Below, one piece after another: positions 17,469 through 25,444 of a stretch of DNA of 34,920 nt (position 1 is its first letter; the number at the start of each line of letters is the position of its first letter). The stretch is from Sedimenticola sp. (GTDB lineage Bacteria; Pseudomonadota; Gammaproteobacteria; Chromatiales; Chromatiaceae). The notes below the pieces were generated by a model. That model had not been told where the DNA came from and searched no databases. It was given only the letters and a program-made list of their open reading frames with translations. Location: assembly GCA_027030425.1 (NCBI GenBank), contig JALVEW010000086.1, positions 1 to 34,920 of the forward strand, in the 5' to 3' direction. The position numbers and the translations under genes are program-made.

Positions 17469-17873
17469 TCAGGGAGCGTCCTCGCCAACCTGCTTAACCG
17501 CGCATTTCTCCTTCATGTCATCGGCATGGACCAGTTGTCCGTTCACCTTGGCCCCCATGGCCATTTCCAGCAGGGCATAGTGCACGGTGCCGCTGACCGA
17601 TGCGCCAGCCGCCAGCTCCACGCGGTTACAGGCAAACACATCGCCCACGATAACGCCATCGAGCACCAGATTGTCCACCCGGACATCGCCTTCGATACGC
17701 CCCTCACGGCTCACCACCAAAGTGGCATTGGTATCAGACAGACCAGTGACGTTTCCCTTGACGATACCATCGACATGCATGCCGGAAGCAAAATCGATGT
17801 CCCCATTGATCCGGGTATCTTTCCCCACTACCGTAGCGAAAGGAGGCAGTTTGAGTTTATTGACTTTGGCCAT
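17469..17873 (-). CDS. Bactofilin (polymer-forming cytoskeletal protein)
   Basis: Bactofilins self-assemble without nucleotides into filaments or membrane-linked scaffolds that place cell-wall or surface machinery. The 134-aa product shows the right-handed beta-helix pattern of the family: repeated short strands with G-x-I/V-x-G-D/N turns (TRINGDIDFASGMHVDGIVKGNVTG, GRIEGDVRVDNLVLDGVIVGDV, ASVSGTVHYALLEMAMGAKVNGQLV) flanked by short unstructured ends. The ATG at 17873 has AGGG upstream. It starts 9 bp after the DUF6776-like gene ends, so the two are almost certainly co-transcribed and may act together at the membrane. Confidence 0.9.
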   Translation of the reverse strand: MAKVNKLKLPPFATVVGKDTRINGDIDFASGMHVDGIVKGNVTGLSDTNATLVVSREGRIEGDVRVDNLVLDGVIVGDVFACNRVELAAGASVSGTVHYALLEMAMGAKVNGQLVHADDMKEKCAVKQVGEDAP

Positions 17874-17882
17874 GGTAATTCC

Positions 17883-18650
17883 CTATTCGTTGGAACCGGA
17901 GCGGCCTTCACCGGCGGACCGCAAGTTGTCTTCCCATGAAAAACGCCTGCTCAATTTCTTGAGCTCCCTGTTTCGTGGAAGGAACTCGACCAGCAGGCTC
18001 ACGGGCTGGAAGCCTTCCGGCAGCTGGATCTCGCCGGACACATCCTGGTAGTTGGAAAACTCCAGTTTGACCACTTTCTCTCCATCCGGAGAAAACTCCG
18101 AACGATCCAGGCGCTTGTTCTTGCCCTTGAGCTTCCCCGAAACCTTCATCACCAGTTTGCCGCGGGTCGTTTCCACCTTTTCCAGAACCTGGACGATGGT
18201 GAAGCTGTAGCGGTAACGGTTCTCCTCATCCAGGGGCAGGAGGGAGAATTGGCGTATGTATAACGATCCGTTGTCATTGGAAATCAGGCTGCGCAGCATC
18301 TCCACTTCTGACTTCAGATCAGCCTTTTCCCTTTGCGTAGAAACCAGTTGCTCTTGCAGCTTCCGGCTCGCCTCCACCTCGATTTCCGCCTGCCTGCGGT
18401 AGCGGACCGCTTCCGATCTGACTTCCTTCAAGGCGGTTTCCGCCTGGACAAGCTCCCGGCCAAGGCGGGATAGCTCACTTTCACTGCGGACCTGGTCGAA
18501 CCCTCCCTGGCGGACGCCGAATTCGTAAGCCTGCCAGGCAACACCACCGACCAGCGCCAGCAGCAGCAACGCTTGCCAGCGCCCCCGCCGGTCATGCTGG
18601 TGCACGATGCGCGGCGACTTGATCCGCTTGGGTTTTACCCTGCCTTGCAT
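17883..18650 (-). CDS. Single-pass membrane coiled-coil protein, DUF6776-like
   Basis: The 255-aa protein has a very basic N-terminus (RVKPKRIKSPRIVHQHDRRGR), one membrane helix (about residues 27-43, WQALLLLALVGGVAWQAYEF), a coiled coil (about 55-115, rich in E, K, R, Q) and a beta-rich C-terminal domain. This matches a conserved gammaproteobacterial family of unknown function often found beside argC and erpA. The frame extends to a TTG that overlaps the argC stop, but the ATG at 18650 with GAGAA upstream is preferred. It lies between argC and bactofilin in one probable operon and could anchor the bactofilin polymer to the membrane; that role is inferred. Confidence 0.75.
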   Translation of the reverse strand: MQGRVKPKRIKSPRIVHQHDRRGRWQALLLLALVGGVAWQAYEFGVRQGGFDQVRSESELSRLGRELVQAETALKEVRSEAVRYRRQAEIEVEASRKLQEQLVSTQREKADLKSEVEMLRSLISNDNGSLYIRQFSLLPLDEENRYRYSFTIVQVLEKVETTRGKLVMKVSGKLKGKNKRLDRSEFSPDGEKVVKLEFSNYQDVSGEIQLPEGFQPVSLLVEFLPRNRELKKLSRRFSWEDNLRSAGEGRSGSNE

Positions 18651-18658
18651 AACGGTTC

Positions 18659-19687
18659 TCAAGGCAGCAGGCCCACCAGGTTCAAGCCTTCGGTTTCATC
18701 CATGCCGAACATGAGATTCATGTTCTGCACCGCCTGGCCCGCCGCACCCTTGACCAGGTTGTCGATGACGGAAAGAATCACCACCATGTCTCCGTCCTGT
18801 GGACGATGCAGGGCGATGCGGCAAGTGTTTCCGCCACGCACGGAACGGGTTTCGGGATGGGAGCCGGCGGGCATGACATCCACAAAAGGCTCTTCGGCAT
18901 AAGCCTGCTCATAAAGCGCCTGCAGATCAGCATCCCCCTTCACCCGCGCATAGAGAGTGGCATGGATGCCGCGGATCATGGGCAACAGGTGCGGCACGAA
19001 GGTCAGGGAAACCTCCTGCCCCAGGGCCCGGGCCAGATTCTGGCGGATCTCCGGCTGGTGCCTGTGGCCGGGAACGGCATAGGCCTTGAAGCTCTCCCCG
19101 GTCTCGGCCATGAGCATGGCGGCGTTGGCGCCCCGCCCCGCCCCGCTGACGCCGGACTTGCAGTCCGCCACCAGGGCATCCAGCGCCACAACCCCCGTCC
19201 TGAGGAGGGGCAGAAAACCCAGGGTGACCGCCGTGGGATAGCAGCCGGGATTGGCCACCAGCCGGGCCTTGGCGATCTCGTCCCGGAACAGCTCCGGCAG
19301 GCCGTACACGGCCTCGGGCACCAGTTCCGGGCAGGCATGCTCCATGCCGTACCACTGCTCCCAGACTTTAAGATCCTGGATGCGGAAATCCGCCGCCAGG
19401 TCGATGACCCGCACGCCAGCCGCCAGCAGCGCTGGCGCCTGCTTCATGGCAATACCGTTGGGCGTGGCGAAGAACACCAGGTCACACTGCTTCAGGGCAG
19501 CCTCGTCCGGCTCGGTGAAGCACAAATCGGTATGGCCGCGCAGGTTGGGATACATGTCCGCCACGGCACGACCTGCCTCCGAGCGGGAGGTAATCACGGC
19601 CAGCTCCACACCGGGGTGACGCACCAGCAACCTGAGCAGCTCCACGCCCGTGTATCCAGTGCCGCCAACAATGCCGATCTTGACCAT
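18659..19687 (-). CDS. argC: N-acetyl-gamma-glutamyl-phosphate reductase
   Basis: ArgC reduces N-acetylglutamyl-5-phosphate to the semialdehyde with NADPH, the third step of arginine synthesis. The 342-aa product has the Rossmann motif [10 protein letters not shown] at residues 5-14 and the catalytic cysteine C149 in ANPGCYPTA. The dimerisation and HRH-type substrate region follow (PGHRHQPEI). The frame is open upstream to a TTG, but the ATG at 19687 is preceded by a strong GGAAGAAG, so it is chosen. The gene is divergent from the DUF4126 gene and overlaps or abuts the next membrane-protein gene. Confidence 0.96.
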   Translation of the reverse strand: MVKIGIVGGTGYTGVELLRLLVRHPGVELAVITSRSEAGRAVADMYPNLRGHTDLCFTEPDEAALKQCDLVFFATPNGIAMKQAPALLAAGVRVIDLAADFRIQDLKVWEQWYGMEHACPELVPEAVYGLPELFRDEIAKARLVANPGCYPTAVTLGFLPLLRTGVVALDALVADCKSGVSGAGRGANAAMLMAETGESFKAYAVPGHRHQPEIRQNLARALGQEVSLTFVPHLLPMIRGIHATLYARVKGDADLQALYEQAYAEEPFVDVMPAGSHPETRSVRGGNTCRIALHRPQDGDMVVILSVIDNLVKGAAGQAVQNMNLMFGMDETEGLNLVGLLP

Positions 19688-19762
19688 TTCTTCTTCCAAT
19701 CAGTCCGGGGAAAGGGCATATTCTACAACATGTCGCATCAAGCCTACTGATCAAGTCTGTAC

Positions 19763-20407
19763 ATGGAGTCACAAACCATAGAAAGCATCGCCCTGATGCT
19801 GGGCGCCGGCTGGGCTTCCGGCATCAACCTCTATGCCGCCATGCTCGTGCTGGGCTGGATGAACATGAGCGGGCAGATCGATCTGCCTCCAGGTCTGGAT
19901 GGATTGAGCAACCCCATGGTCATGGGAGCGGGGGGCCTGATGTTCGTGGTGGAATTCTTCGCCGACAAGATCCCCGGCCTGGACAGCCTCTGGGATGCCC
20001 TGCATACCTTCATCCGCATTCCCGCCGGGGCGCTCATGGCCGCCGGCGCAGCACAGGGCCTGGACATGGGCAGCGCCGGCCAACTGCTGGGGCTGATACT
20101 GGGGGGCGGCCTGGCCACCACCAGCCATGTGAGCAAGGCCAGCACCCGGGCCCTTATCAACACCTCACCGGAACCCGTGACCAACTGGACCGCATCGGTC
20201 ACCGAGGATCTGGCCGTGGTGGGGGGCCTGTGGACCGCCCTCAACCATCCCTGGCTGTTTGTCCTGCTACTGATTCTCTTTATACTGCTGGCCGTCTGGC
20301 TGCTGCCGAAGATCTGGCGCCTGCTAAAAGCCGCAGGCAGAACACTGTCCGGCTGGTTCCGGAAAACGCCGGCAGCCACCGACCCCAATCAACAACCCGG
20401 AGAATGA
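19763..20407 (+). CDS. DUF4126 family membrane protein
   Basis: The 214-aa protein has several hydrophobic segments. The first (about 8-32, IALMLGAGWASGINLYAAMLVLG) carries the Gly/Ser/Asn-rich pattern typical of DUF4126. Others lie at about 52-65, 90-120 and 155-185 (PWLFVLLLILFILLAVWLLPKIW), followed by a basic, Pro-rich tail. No enzyme motif is visible and the function of the family is not known to me. No clear ribosome binding site precedes the ATG. hemJ starts 3 bases after its stop, so they are one transcription unit. Confidence 0.8.
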   Translation: MESQTIESIALMLGAGWASGINLYAAMLVLGWMNMSGQIDLPPGLDGLSNPMVMGAGGLMFVVEFFADKIPGLDSLWDALHTFIRIPAGALMAAGAAQGLDMGSAGQLLGLILGGGLATTSHVSKASTRALINTSPEPVTNWTASVTEDLAVVGGLWTALNHPWLFVLLLILFILLAVWLLPKIWRLLKAAGRTLSGWFRKTPAATDPNQQPGE

Positions 20408-20410
20408 CCC

Positions 20411-20845
20411 ATGTCCCCATGGCCCTGGCTCAAGGCCCTGCATCTCATTTTCATGATTAGCTGGTTCGCCGGCCTGTTCTACCTGCCCCGCCTGTTCGTG
20501 CACCATGCCATGTCCCTGGATCAGCCGGTGCTGGATGAGAAGTTCAAGGAGATGGAGCGCAAGCTGTACTATTTCGTTACGCCCTGGATGATTCTTACCC
20601 TGGCCTTCGGCATCTGGATGCTGCTCGCCGGCGCCTGGGCGGCCTACGGGAGCATGATGTGGCTGCACATCAAGCTGCTGCTGGTGGGCATTCTGGTGGG
20701 CTACCATTTCTGGTGCGGCAAGCTGATGCGGGATTTTCGTGACGGCAAGAACCGCCATTCCCACAAGTGGTACCGCTGGTTCAACGAATTCCCCCTGTTC
20801 CTGCTGGTGGCCATTGTGTTGCTGGCAGTGTTCAAGCCATTTTGA
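20411..20845 (+). CDS. hemJ: Protoporphyrinogen IX oxidase, HemJ type
   Basis: HemJ is the membrane enzyme that oxidises protoporphyrinogen IX to protoporphyrin IX late in heme synthesis. The 144-aa product fits the family in length and has four membrane helices. The N-terminal signature KALHLIFMISWFAGLFYLPRLFVHH includes the conserved histidine H11 and the PRLFVHH segment. The ATG at 20411 has GGAG 8 nt away. Heme supply fits the many cytochromes encoded further on, but hemJ is also a normal neighbour of argC in related bacteria. Confidence 0.9.
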   Translation: MSPWPWLKALHLIFMISWFAGLFYLPRLFVHHAMSLDQPVLDEKFKEMERKLYYFVTPWMILTLAFGIWMLLAGAWAAYGSMMWLHIKLLLVGILVGYHFWCGKLMRDFRDGKNRHSHKWYRWFNEFPLFLLVAIVLLAVFKPF

Positions 20846-20870
20846 TCTGGCTCAGCCTGTTCGTGGGCGA

Positions 20871-21019
20871 TTGTCGGGCTGAAGCCCGACCTACATGACC
20901 CGTGGGACTCCCGTCACCCCGAGGGGGATGTCGCAAAAGGCGACAGCCGCCGCAATGCAGGGACGCATCGCCGTCGATCTGTGAACAGGGCCCGTGTAGG
21001 TCGGGCTTCAGCCCGACAA
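20871..21019. repeat. Pair of 25-bp inverted repeats enclosing about 99 bp (REP/MITE-like element)
   Basis: The left arm 20871-20895 (TTGTCGGGCTGAAGCCCGAC then CTACA) and the right arm 20995-21019 (TGTAGGTCGGGCTTCAGCCC then GACAA) are exact reverse complements. Each arm is itself partly palindromic (GTCGGGCTgAAGCCCGAC). The interior has no coding capacity. 'TAGGTCGGGCTTCAGCCCGACA' type repeats are familiar as dispersed intergenic elements in proteobacteria. This copy lies between hemJ and the convergent A-type carrier gene. Confidence 0.75.
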
Positions 21020-21038
21020 GGGGCGCTGGACGGACAAC

Positions 21039-21064
21039 AAAAAAGGCGCCGCAGCGCCTCTTTT
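21039..21064. terminator. Bidirectional intrinsic terminator (hemJ / A-type carrier)
   Basis: The stem AGGCGC / GCGCCT (21044-21049 with 21054-21059) is preceded by six A residues and followed by CTTTT, so it reads as hairpin plus T-run on both strands. It lies between two convergent genes and best fits the minus-strand gene at 21085. Confidence 0.75.
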
Positions 21065-21084
21065 GCACTCAAAACTGAAAAAAC

Positions 21085-21459
21085 TCAGCCGCAGCCGCCG
21101 CCGGTGTTGGAGCCACAGGTGCCGCAACCACCACCCACGGGCTGAAGGTTGTTGAACACGAAACGCGCATCGTCACCGTCATTGGCCACGAAATCGATTT
21201 CCACGCCTTTCAGGTACCCCAGGGTGCCATTGTCCACGATGAGCTTGAAGCCCTCGTATTCGCGCACATTGTCTTCACCACTGAGCTGATCGGTGAAGGT
21301 CATGCCGAAATTGACACCGCTGCAGCCACCAGGAGTGGCATAGACGCGCACGCCTTCGATGGACTCCTCCACCTGTCCGGCAAGTTCCTGCATTTTCTGC
21401 TGGGCGGATTCGGTGAGAGTCAGATCATCGTCGCTGAGTTGGTTAACATTTGCCGTCAT
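21085..21459 (-). CDS. HesB/IscA-type iron-sulfur carrier with altered Cys-rich tail
   Basis: The 124-aa A-type carrier fold is clear: C46 in ATPGGCSGVNFGM, then a LIVDNGTLGYLKGVEIDF core. The C-terminal ligand motif is changed. Instead of CxC (C-G-C) it reads C112-G-T-C115, and there is an additional C123 at the end (SNTGGGCG). The ATG at 21459 has AGGTG at good spacing. It stands alone, divergent from nirS, while the canonical ErpA lies at 8277. It may serve a specific client such as anaerobic respiration or heme d1 enzymes, but this rests on position only. Confidence 0.85.
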   Translation of the reverse strand: MTANVNQLSDDDLTLTESAQQKMQELAGQVEESIEGVRVYATPGGCSGVNFGMTFTDQLSGEDNVREYEGFKLIVDNGTLGYLKGVEIDFVANDGDDARFVFNNLQPVGGGCGTCGSNTGGGCG

Positions 21460-21498
21460 GGGATATCACCTGCATTCTATAAATATAACGATTATCGG

Positions 21499-21507
21499 AT
21501 TCTAGCA
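21499..21507 (-). promoter_or_regulatory. Possible extended -10 promoter of the A-type carrier gene
   Basis: The minus strand has TGCTAGAAT, an extended -10 with one mismatch in the hexamer, giving a leader of about 33 nt. No good -35 is apparent. Confidence 0.35.
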
Positions 21508-21591
21508 TGACCCAGGCCCCTTCATCCATGGCCCTTATGAAGGATTTGTCCGTATCACCGAATATTCGAATATAAGAAATCAAAACCATGC

Positions 21592-21605
21592 TTGATGTAG
21601 GTCAA
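21592..21605 (+). promoter_or_regulatory. FNR/DNR-type box upstream of nirS
   Basis: TTGAT-gtag-GTCAA matches the Crp/FNR-family anaerobic box TTGAT-N4-ATCAA with one mismatch. In denitrifiers such boxes are bound by FNR/Anr or the NO-responsive DNR/NNR. It lies 129 bp before the nirS ATG. A class II start would fall near 21640, leaving a leader of about 95 nt that contains a GTTCGCG/CGCGAAC hairpin (21663-21685). A convincing -10 was not found. Confidence 0.6.
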
Positions 21606-21733
21606 TGTCCTTTTTCCCGGCACAGTCCACATTTACCCTACGGCGTTTACCGGAAATTCGGTGTTCGCGTATTTTTCTCGCGAACCGGAAGATTGACTTT
21701 CGGTTCAATATACCAACTGTGGGGTAATCTGAC

Positions 21734-23368
21734 ATGTTTAAGACCAAACTCCGTACATCCGCATTGAGCATGGCCGTGGGGCTTGCCATTTCCGGCATGG
21801 CCACCACCGCCGGCGCCGCCAACCAGGCGCCCAAGATGACCGACGCGGAATTCGAAAAAGGAAAAACCATCTACTTCCAGCGTTGCGCGGGCTGCCACGG
21901 CACCTTGCGCAAGGGCGCCACAGGCAAGAACCTTGAGCCCAAGAACACCATCAAGCTAGGCCAGAAGCGTCTGGAGAAGATCATCACCTACGGTACAGAA
22001 GGTGGCATGAACAACTTCGACGACATCCTGAGCAAGGATGAGATCACCCTGATGGCCAAATATATCCAGCAGGAGCCGCCCATTCCGCCGGAGATGCCCC
22101 TCAAGCTCATGAAGGAGCGTCACAAGGTCTATGTGGATCCCAAGGATTATCCTACCAAGCCCCTGCATGGCCGCAACTGGAAGAATTTCTTCCTGGTCAT
22201 CGAGCGTGACGTGGGCAAGATTGCCGTCATCGACGGGGACAAGAAGGAAATCGTCGCCCACATTCCCACCGGCTACGCGGTACACGTACTCAAGGCCGTG
22301 GAGCACCACAAGGGCATGCACGTGGACAACCCCGGCCGCTTCTGGTACGTCATGGGCCGTGACGGCATGATGACCAAGGTGGACCTGTGGCAGACCCCCG
22401 ACAAGATGAAGGTCGCCCAGACCCAGGTTGCCTATGACGCCCGGGACGTAGCCGTATCCGGCGACGGCAAGTACGTCATTGGTGGTGGTTACTGGCCGCC
22501 TCACTTCGTCATCCTCGACGCCCTGACCATGGAACCCCTGAAAGTGGTATCCGCCCGTGGCGTGAACGTGGACGGTGAGTTCGTCAACGAATCCCGCGTT
22601 GCCGCCGTGTACGACACGCCCCTGGCACCCAGCTGGCTGGTGTCCATGAAGGAGCTGGGTCAGATGTGGCAGGTGGACTACTCCGACCTGGACAACCTCC
22701 AGGTCACCATGATCAATTCCGCCAAGTACCTGCATGACGGGTTCTATGATCCCAGCGGCCGTTACTTCCAGATCGCGGCCAACGCCTCCAACAAGATGGT
22801 GGTCATCGACACCGTGGAGCGCAAGCTGGAAGCCATGATCGACGTGGACAAGAAGCCGCACCCCGGACCCGGCGCCAACTGGATTGATCCCAAGTGCGGC
22901 CCCGTGGGCGGCACCACCCACCTGGGTGTGGGCAAGGTCACCGTTTGGGGTAACGATCCCAAGGGTCATCCCGACCAGGCCTGGAAGATCTGTTACGAAG
23001 TGGAGACCGATGGTCCGGGCGTGTTCATCCGCACCCATCCCAAGTCTCAGTATGTCTGGGCTGACCAGACCAAGCACCCGGATCCGGAAGTACAGCAGTC
23101 CATCCAGGTCATCGACAAGAAGACCCGGGAGATCGTCAAGACCATCCGCCTGACCGAGAAGAAAGGCTACGCGGCCGTTCACATCGAGTTCAACGCGGAC
23201 GGCTCCGAGGTCTGGACTTCTGTCTGGAACCGTGCAGACTCCAAGAAGCCCAATGGCGAGATCATCATCTTCGACGCCAAGACGCTCAAGGAGAAGGCTC
23301 GCATCAAGGGTCTGTACGCACCCACCGGCAAGTTCAACGTGTACAACCGCGTGAATCACGTGACCTGA
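21734..23368 (+). CDS. nirS: Cytochrome cd1 nitrite reductase
   Basis: NirS reduces nitrite to nitric oxide in the periplasm, the defining step of denitrification. A signal peptide ends near AGAA (about residue 29). The cytochrome c domain has CAGCH at 51-55. The eight-bladed heme d1 propeller fills the rest, with TGYAVH (proximal histidine region), GGYWPPH, YLHDG and THLG, where the two distal active-site histidines of NirS are expected, and the C-terminal PTGKFNVYN. At 544 aa it is close to known NirS proteins. NirN, a related d1-binding protein, is the main alternative, but overall resemblance, the terminator and the lead position in the cluster favour NirS. GGGG precedes the ATG. Its maturation genes nirC, nirF and nirD lie 9 kb away, beyond the cbb operon. 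Confidence 0.88.
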   Translation: MFKTKLRTSALSMAVGLAISGMATTAGAANQAPKMTDAEFEKGKTIYFQRCAGCHGTLRKGATGKNLEPKNTIKLGQKRLEKIITYGTEGGMNNFDDILSKDEITLMAKYIQQEPPIPPEMPLKLMKERHKVYVDPKDYPTKPLHGRNWKNFFLVIERDVGKIAVIDGDKKEIVAHIPTGYAVHVLKAVEHHKGMHVDNPGRFWYVMGRDGMMTKVDLWQTPDKMKVAQTQVAYDARDVAVSGDGKYVIGGGYWPPHFVILDALTMEPLKVVSARGVNVDGEFVNESRVAAVYDTPLAPSWLVSMKELGQMWQVDYSDLDNLQVTMINSAKYLHDGFYDPSGRYFQIAANASNKMVVIDTVERKLEAMIDVDKKPHPGPGANWIDPKCGPVGGTTHLGVGKVTVWGNDPKGHPDQAWKICYEVETDGPGVFIRTHPKSQYVWADQTKHPDPEVQQSIQVIDKKTREIVKTIRLTEKKGYAAVHIEFNADGSEVWTSVWNRADSKKPNGEIIIFDAKTLKEKARIKGLYAPTGKFNVYNRVNHVT

Positions 23369-23396
23369 TTCAATCCGAATCAGTCGCGTAACAGCA

Positions 23397-23433
23397 AAAG
23401 GCGGGTATGGGCATTGTTCATGCCCGCCTTTTT
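23397..23433 (+). terminator. Intrinsic terminator after nirS
   Basis: A 13-bp stem AAAGGCGGGTATG / CATGCCCGCCTTT (23397-23409 with 23419-23431, one G-U pair) with a 9-nt loop and a run of five T residues. It ends the nirS transcript before the cytochrome fusion gene, so nirS is probably monocistronic or over-expressed relative to the next gene. Confidence 0.9.
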
Positions 23434-23529
23434 CTTCTCCCTGGAAGGAGTATCAGGGCTTAGGACAGGGACGGCCGGCACCAATCCTTATCAACCGGTC
23501 TGTTGGCATTGCCATCGGAGTGAACCGTC

Positions 23530-25320
23530 ATGACTGACAATACCAAACGCAAGCTGAGCTTCGGCGCAGCCTTCATGTTCTTTATCCTCGGCATCATTTT
23601 CTGGGGCGGCTTTAACTGGGCCATGGAAAAGACCAATACCCTGGAGTTCTGCATCAGTTGTCACGAAATGAGAGACAACGTCTACCAGGAATACAAGCCG
23701 ACCATCCACTATTCCAACCGTACCGGCGTACGGGCCACCTGCCCTGACTGTCATGTGCCCAAGGAATGGATATACAAAGTCATTCGCAAGATTCAGGCCA
23801 GCAACGAGCTATACCACCATTTCATCGTGAAGGACGTGGACACGCCGGAAAAATTCGACGCCAAGCGCCTCGAACTGGCCAAGCATGTCTGGAAAGCCAT
23901 GAAGGAAACGGATTCCAGGGAATGCCGCAACTGCCACAACTTCGAATCCATGAATCCCAAATTCCAGCGTCCCCGGGCACGCAAGCAGCATCTGAACGCC
24001 TTCAAGACCGGTCAGACCTGCATCGACTGCCACAAGGGCATCGCCCACAAGAGCGTGCGCAAGCTCCTCACCGACGAGGAACTGGAAAAACTTGAGGCCC
24101 CCTACCCCGCCTATGTGCGTGAAGTGCCAGAAATGTACAAGGCAGGCCTGAAGGAAGTCGAGGCCATGGAAGCCGAGAAGGCAGCCAAAGAGAAGGCCGA
24201 AAAAGAAAAGGCCCGCGCAGCCGCCAAAGCCGCCAAGGAAGCCGAGAAGAAGCGCATCGAGGCTGCCGTGGCCGCCGCACTGGCCGCCCAGGCCGCCAGC
24301 GCCGGCGGTGAAGGCGCTTCATCCGCCGCTGCCGCGGCTGCCGCCACCAGCAGCGGCGAAGGCTTTGGCGTGGACTGGGGCAGCGCCCCCGAGCGGGAGA
24401 TCACCCTGTTCTATCCGGGACAGGCCTCCATCGAATGGGTACTCAATGGCCGTGACCATGGTGGCGCCCGTCCCTTCGACAAGGGTGGCGACCGCTGCTT
24501 TACCTGCCACGACAAGGAAACCGCCGACATGGGCAAAAAGATGGTCACCGGCGAAAAGGCCGAGGAGACGCCCATTCCCGGCAAGCGTGGCAGCATCCCC
24601 GTGAAGGTGCAGGCCGCTCATGATGCAGACAACCTCTACCTGCGCTTCGAGTGGGAAGACACGGATCATGTGCCCGTGCCCTTCGTCGAAGGCGGCAAGA
24701 TGGACCCGGATAATCCCATCAAGATTGCCATCATGCTGGCCACGGACGAGGTGGAATATGCCGACCGCGCCGGCTGCTGGGGCACCTGCCATCATGACGC
24801 CCGCAAGATGCCCCACGCCCCCGACCAGGCCACCCTGGATGGCAGCGAGGCAGCCAAGGTCATCGATCTGAAGAACGGTGTTACCAAGTACCTCAAGGAA
24901 AGCCGTACCAAGATCGAGGTCAAGGGCCGCCGGGGCAAGAAGCGCGGGGGCTGGGACAAGCTCAAGAGCCCCGAGGAGATTGCCGAACTGCTCAAGAACG
25001 GCGTGTTCATGGACCTCATGCGCTACAAGGCCGGCAAGGGCGAAACCGAGAACGGCTACATCCTAGAGCAGCGCCACATGAGCGGCGGCGGCGAGTTCCT
25101 GGCCAATGCCCGCAAGGAGGGCAACAGCTGGATCGTCGAAATGAAGCGTGCTCTGAAGACCGGCAAGCCTGGCGATATCGATATCGAGCCTGGCAAGCTG
25201 TACAACTTCGGCTTCGCCATTCACGACGACTACAGCAATGGCCGCTTCCACCATGTCTCCCTGGGCTACAAGCTCGGACTGGACAACGAGGAAGCCGAGA
25301 TCAACGCCACCAGCAAATAA
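23530..25320 (+). CDS. NapC/NirT tetraheme cytochrome fused to an ethylbenzene-dehydrogenase-like heme domain
   Basis: This 596-aa multiheme membrane cytochrome probably takes electrons from quinol and delivers them to periplasmic acceptors such as NirS. A membrane anchor (about 10-30) precedes a NapC/NirT module with CXXCH at 41-45, 71-75, 132-136 and 164-168. A helical Ala/Lys/Glu-rich linker follows (about 205-275, TolA-like). A second domain resembles the heme-binding subunit of ethylbenzene or DMSO dehydrogenases. It has another CXXCH at 323-327 and an unusual CxxxCH, CWGTCH, at 416-421 followed by HDARKMP. Up to six covalent hemes are therefore possible. GGAG lies 9 nt before the ATG. 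It sits behind nirS but after a terminator, with its own terminator downstream. The fusion joins quinol oxidation and an exit domain in one chain; that function is inferred. Confidence 0.88.
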   Translation: MTDNTKRKLSFGAAFMFFILGIIFWGGFNWAMEKTNTLEFCISCHEMRDNVYQEYKPTIHYSNRTGVRATCPDCHVPKEWIYKVIRKIQASNELYHHFIVKDVDTPEKFDAKRLELAKHVWKAMKETDSRECRNCHNFESMNPKFQRPRARKQHLNAFKTGQTCIDCHKGIAHKSVRKLLTDEELEKLEAPYPAYVREVPEMYKAGLKEVEAMEAEKAAKEKAEKEKARAAAKAAKEAEKKRIEAAVAAALAAQAASAGGEGASSAAAAAAATSSGEGFGVDWGSAPEREITLFYPGQASIEWVLNGRDHGGARPFDKGGDRCFTCHDKETADMGKKMVTGEKAEETPIPGKRGSIPVKVQAAHDADNLYLRFEWEDTDHVPVPFVEGGKMDPDNPIKIAIMLATDEVEYADRAGCWGTCHHDARKMPHAPDQATLDGSEAAKVIDLKNGVTKYLKESRTKIEVKGRRGKKRGGWDKLKSPEEIAELLKNGVFMDLMRYKAGKGETENGYILEQRHMSGGGEFLANARKEGNSWIVEMKRALKTGKPGDIDIEPGKLYNFGFAIHDDYSNGRFHHVSLGYKLGLDNEEAEINATSK

Positions 25321-25344
25321 GCCACCACGCCTTCGGGCGTTGCC

Positions 25345-25377
25345 GGGCCGGCAGGCATGAGCCTGTCGGCCCTTTTT
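25345..25377 (+). terminator. Intrinsic terminator after the cytochrome fusion gene
   Basis: A 12-bp stem GGGCCGGCAGGC / GCCTGTCGGCCC (25345-25356 with 25361-25372, one G-U pair), a 4-nt loop and TTTTT. Confidence 0.92.
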
Positions 25378-25444
25378 CATACCCACAGGTGTAGAATGAT
25401 GACTCGGGTACAAGCGCACAAGCGGCGATCGGAGGAACCAATCA

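Noticed and set aside
21693-21708. TTGACTTTCGGTTCAA just upstream of nirS as a second FNR box
   Set aside because: The half-sites TTGA and TCAA are separated by 8 bases, while FNR/DNR boxes need 6. It is also too close to the nirS start.
21956-23359. 467-codon minus-strand frame inside nirS
   Set aside because: Mirror frame of the nirS coding sequence; composition is His/Val/Gly-rich shadow sequence, and nirS has clear heme and d1 motifs.
21734-23368. NirN rather than NirS
   Set aside because: NirN also has a cytochrome c domain and d1 propeller, but NirS-like segments throughout (TGYAVH, GGYWPPH, LHDG, PTGKFNVYN), gene position, FNR box and strong terminator fit NirS. A tree would settle it.
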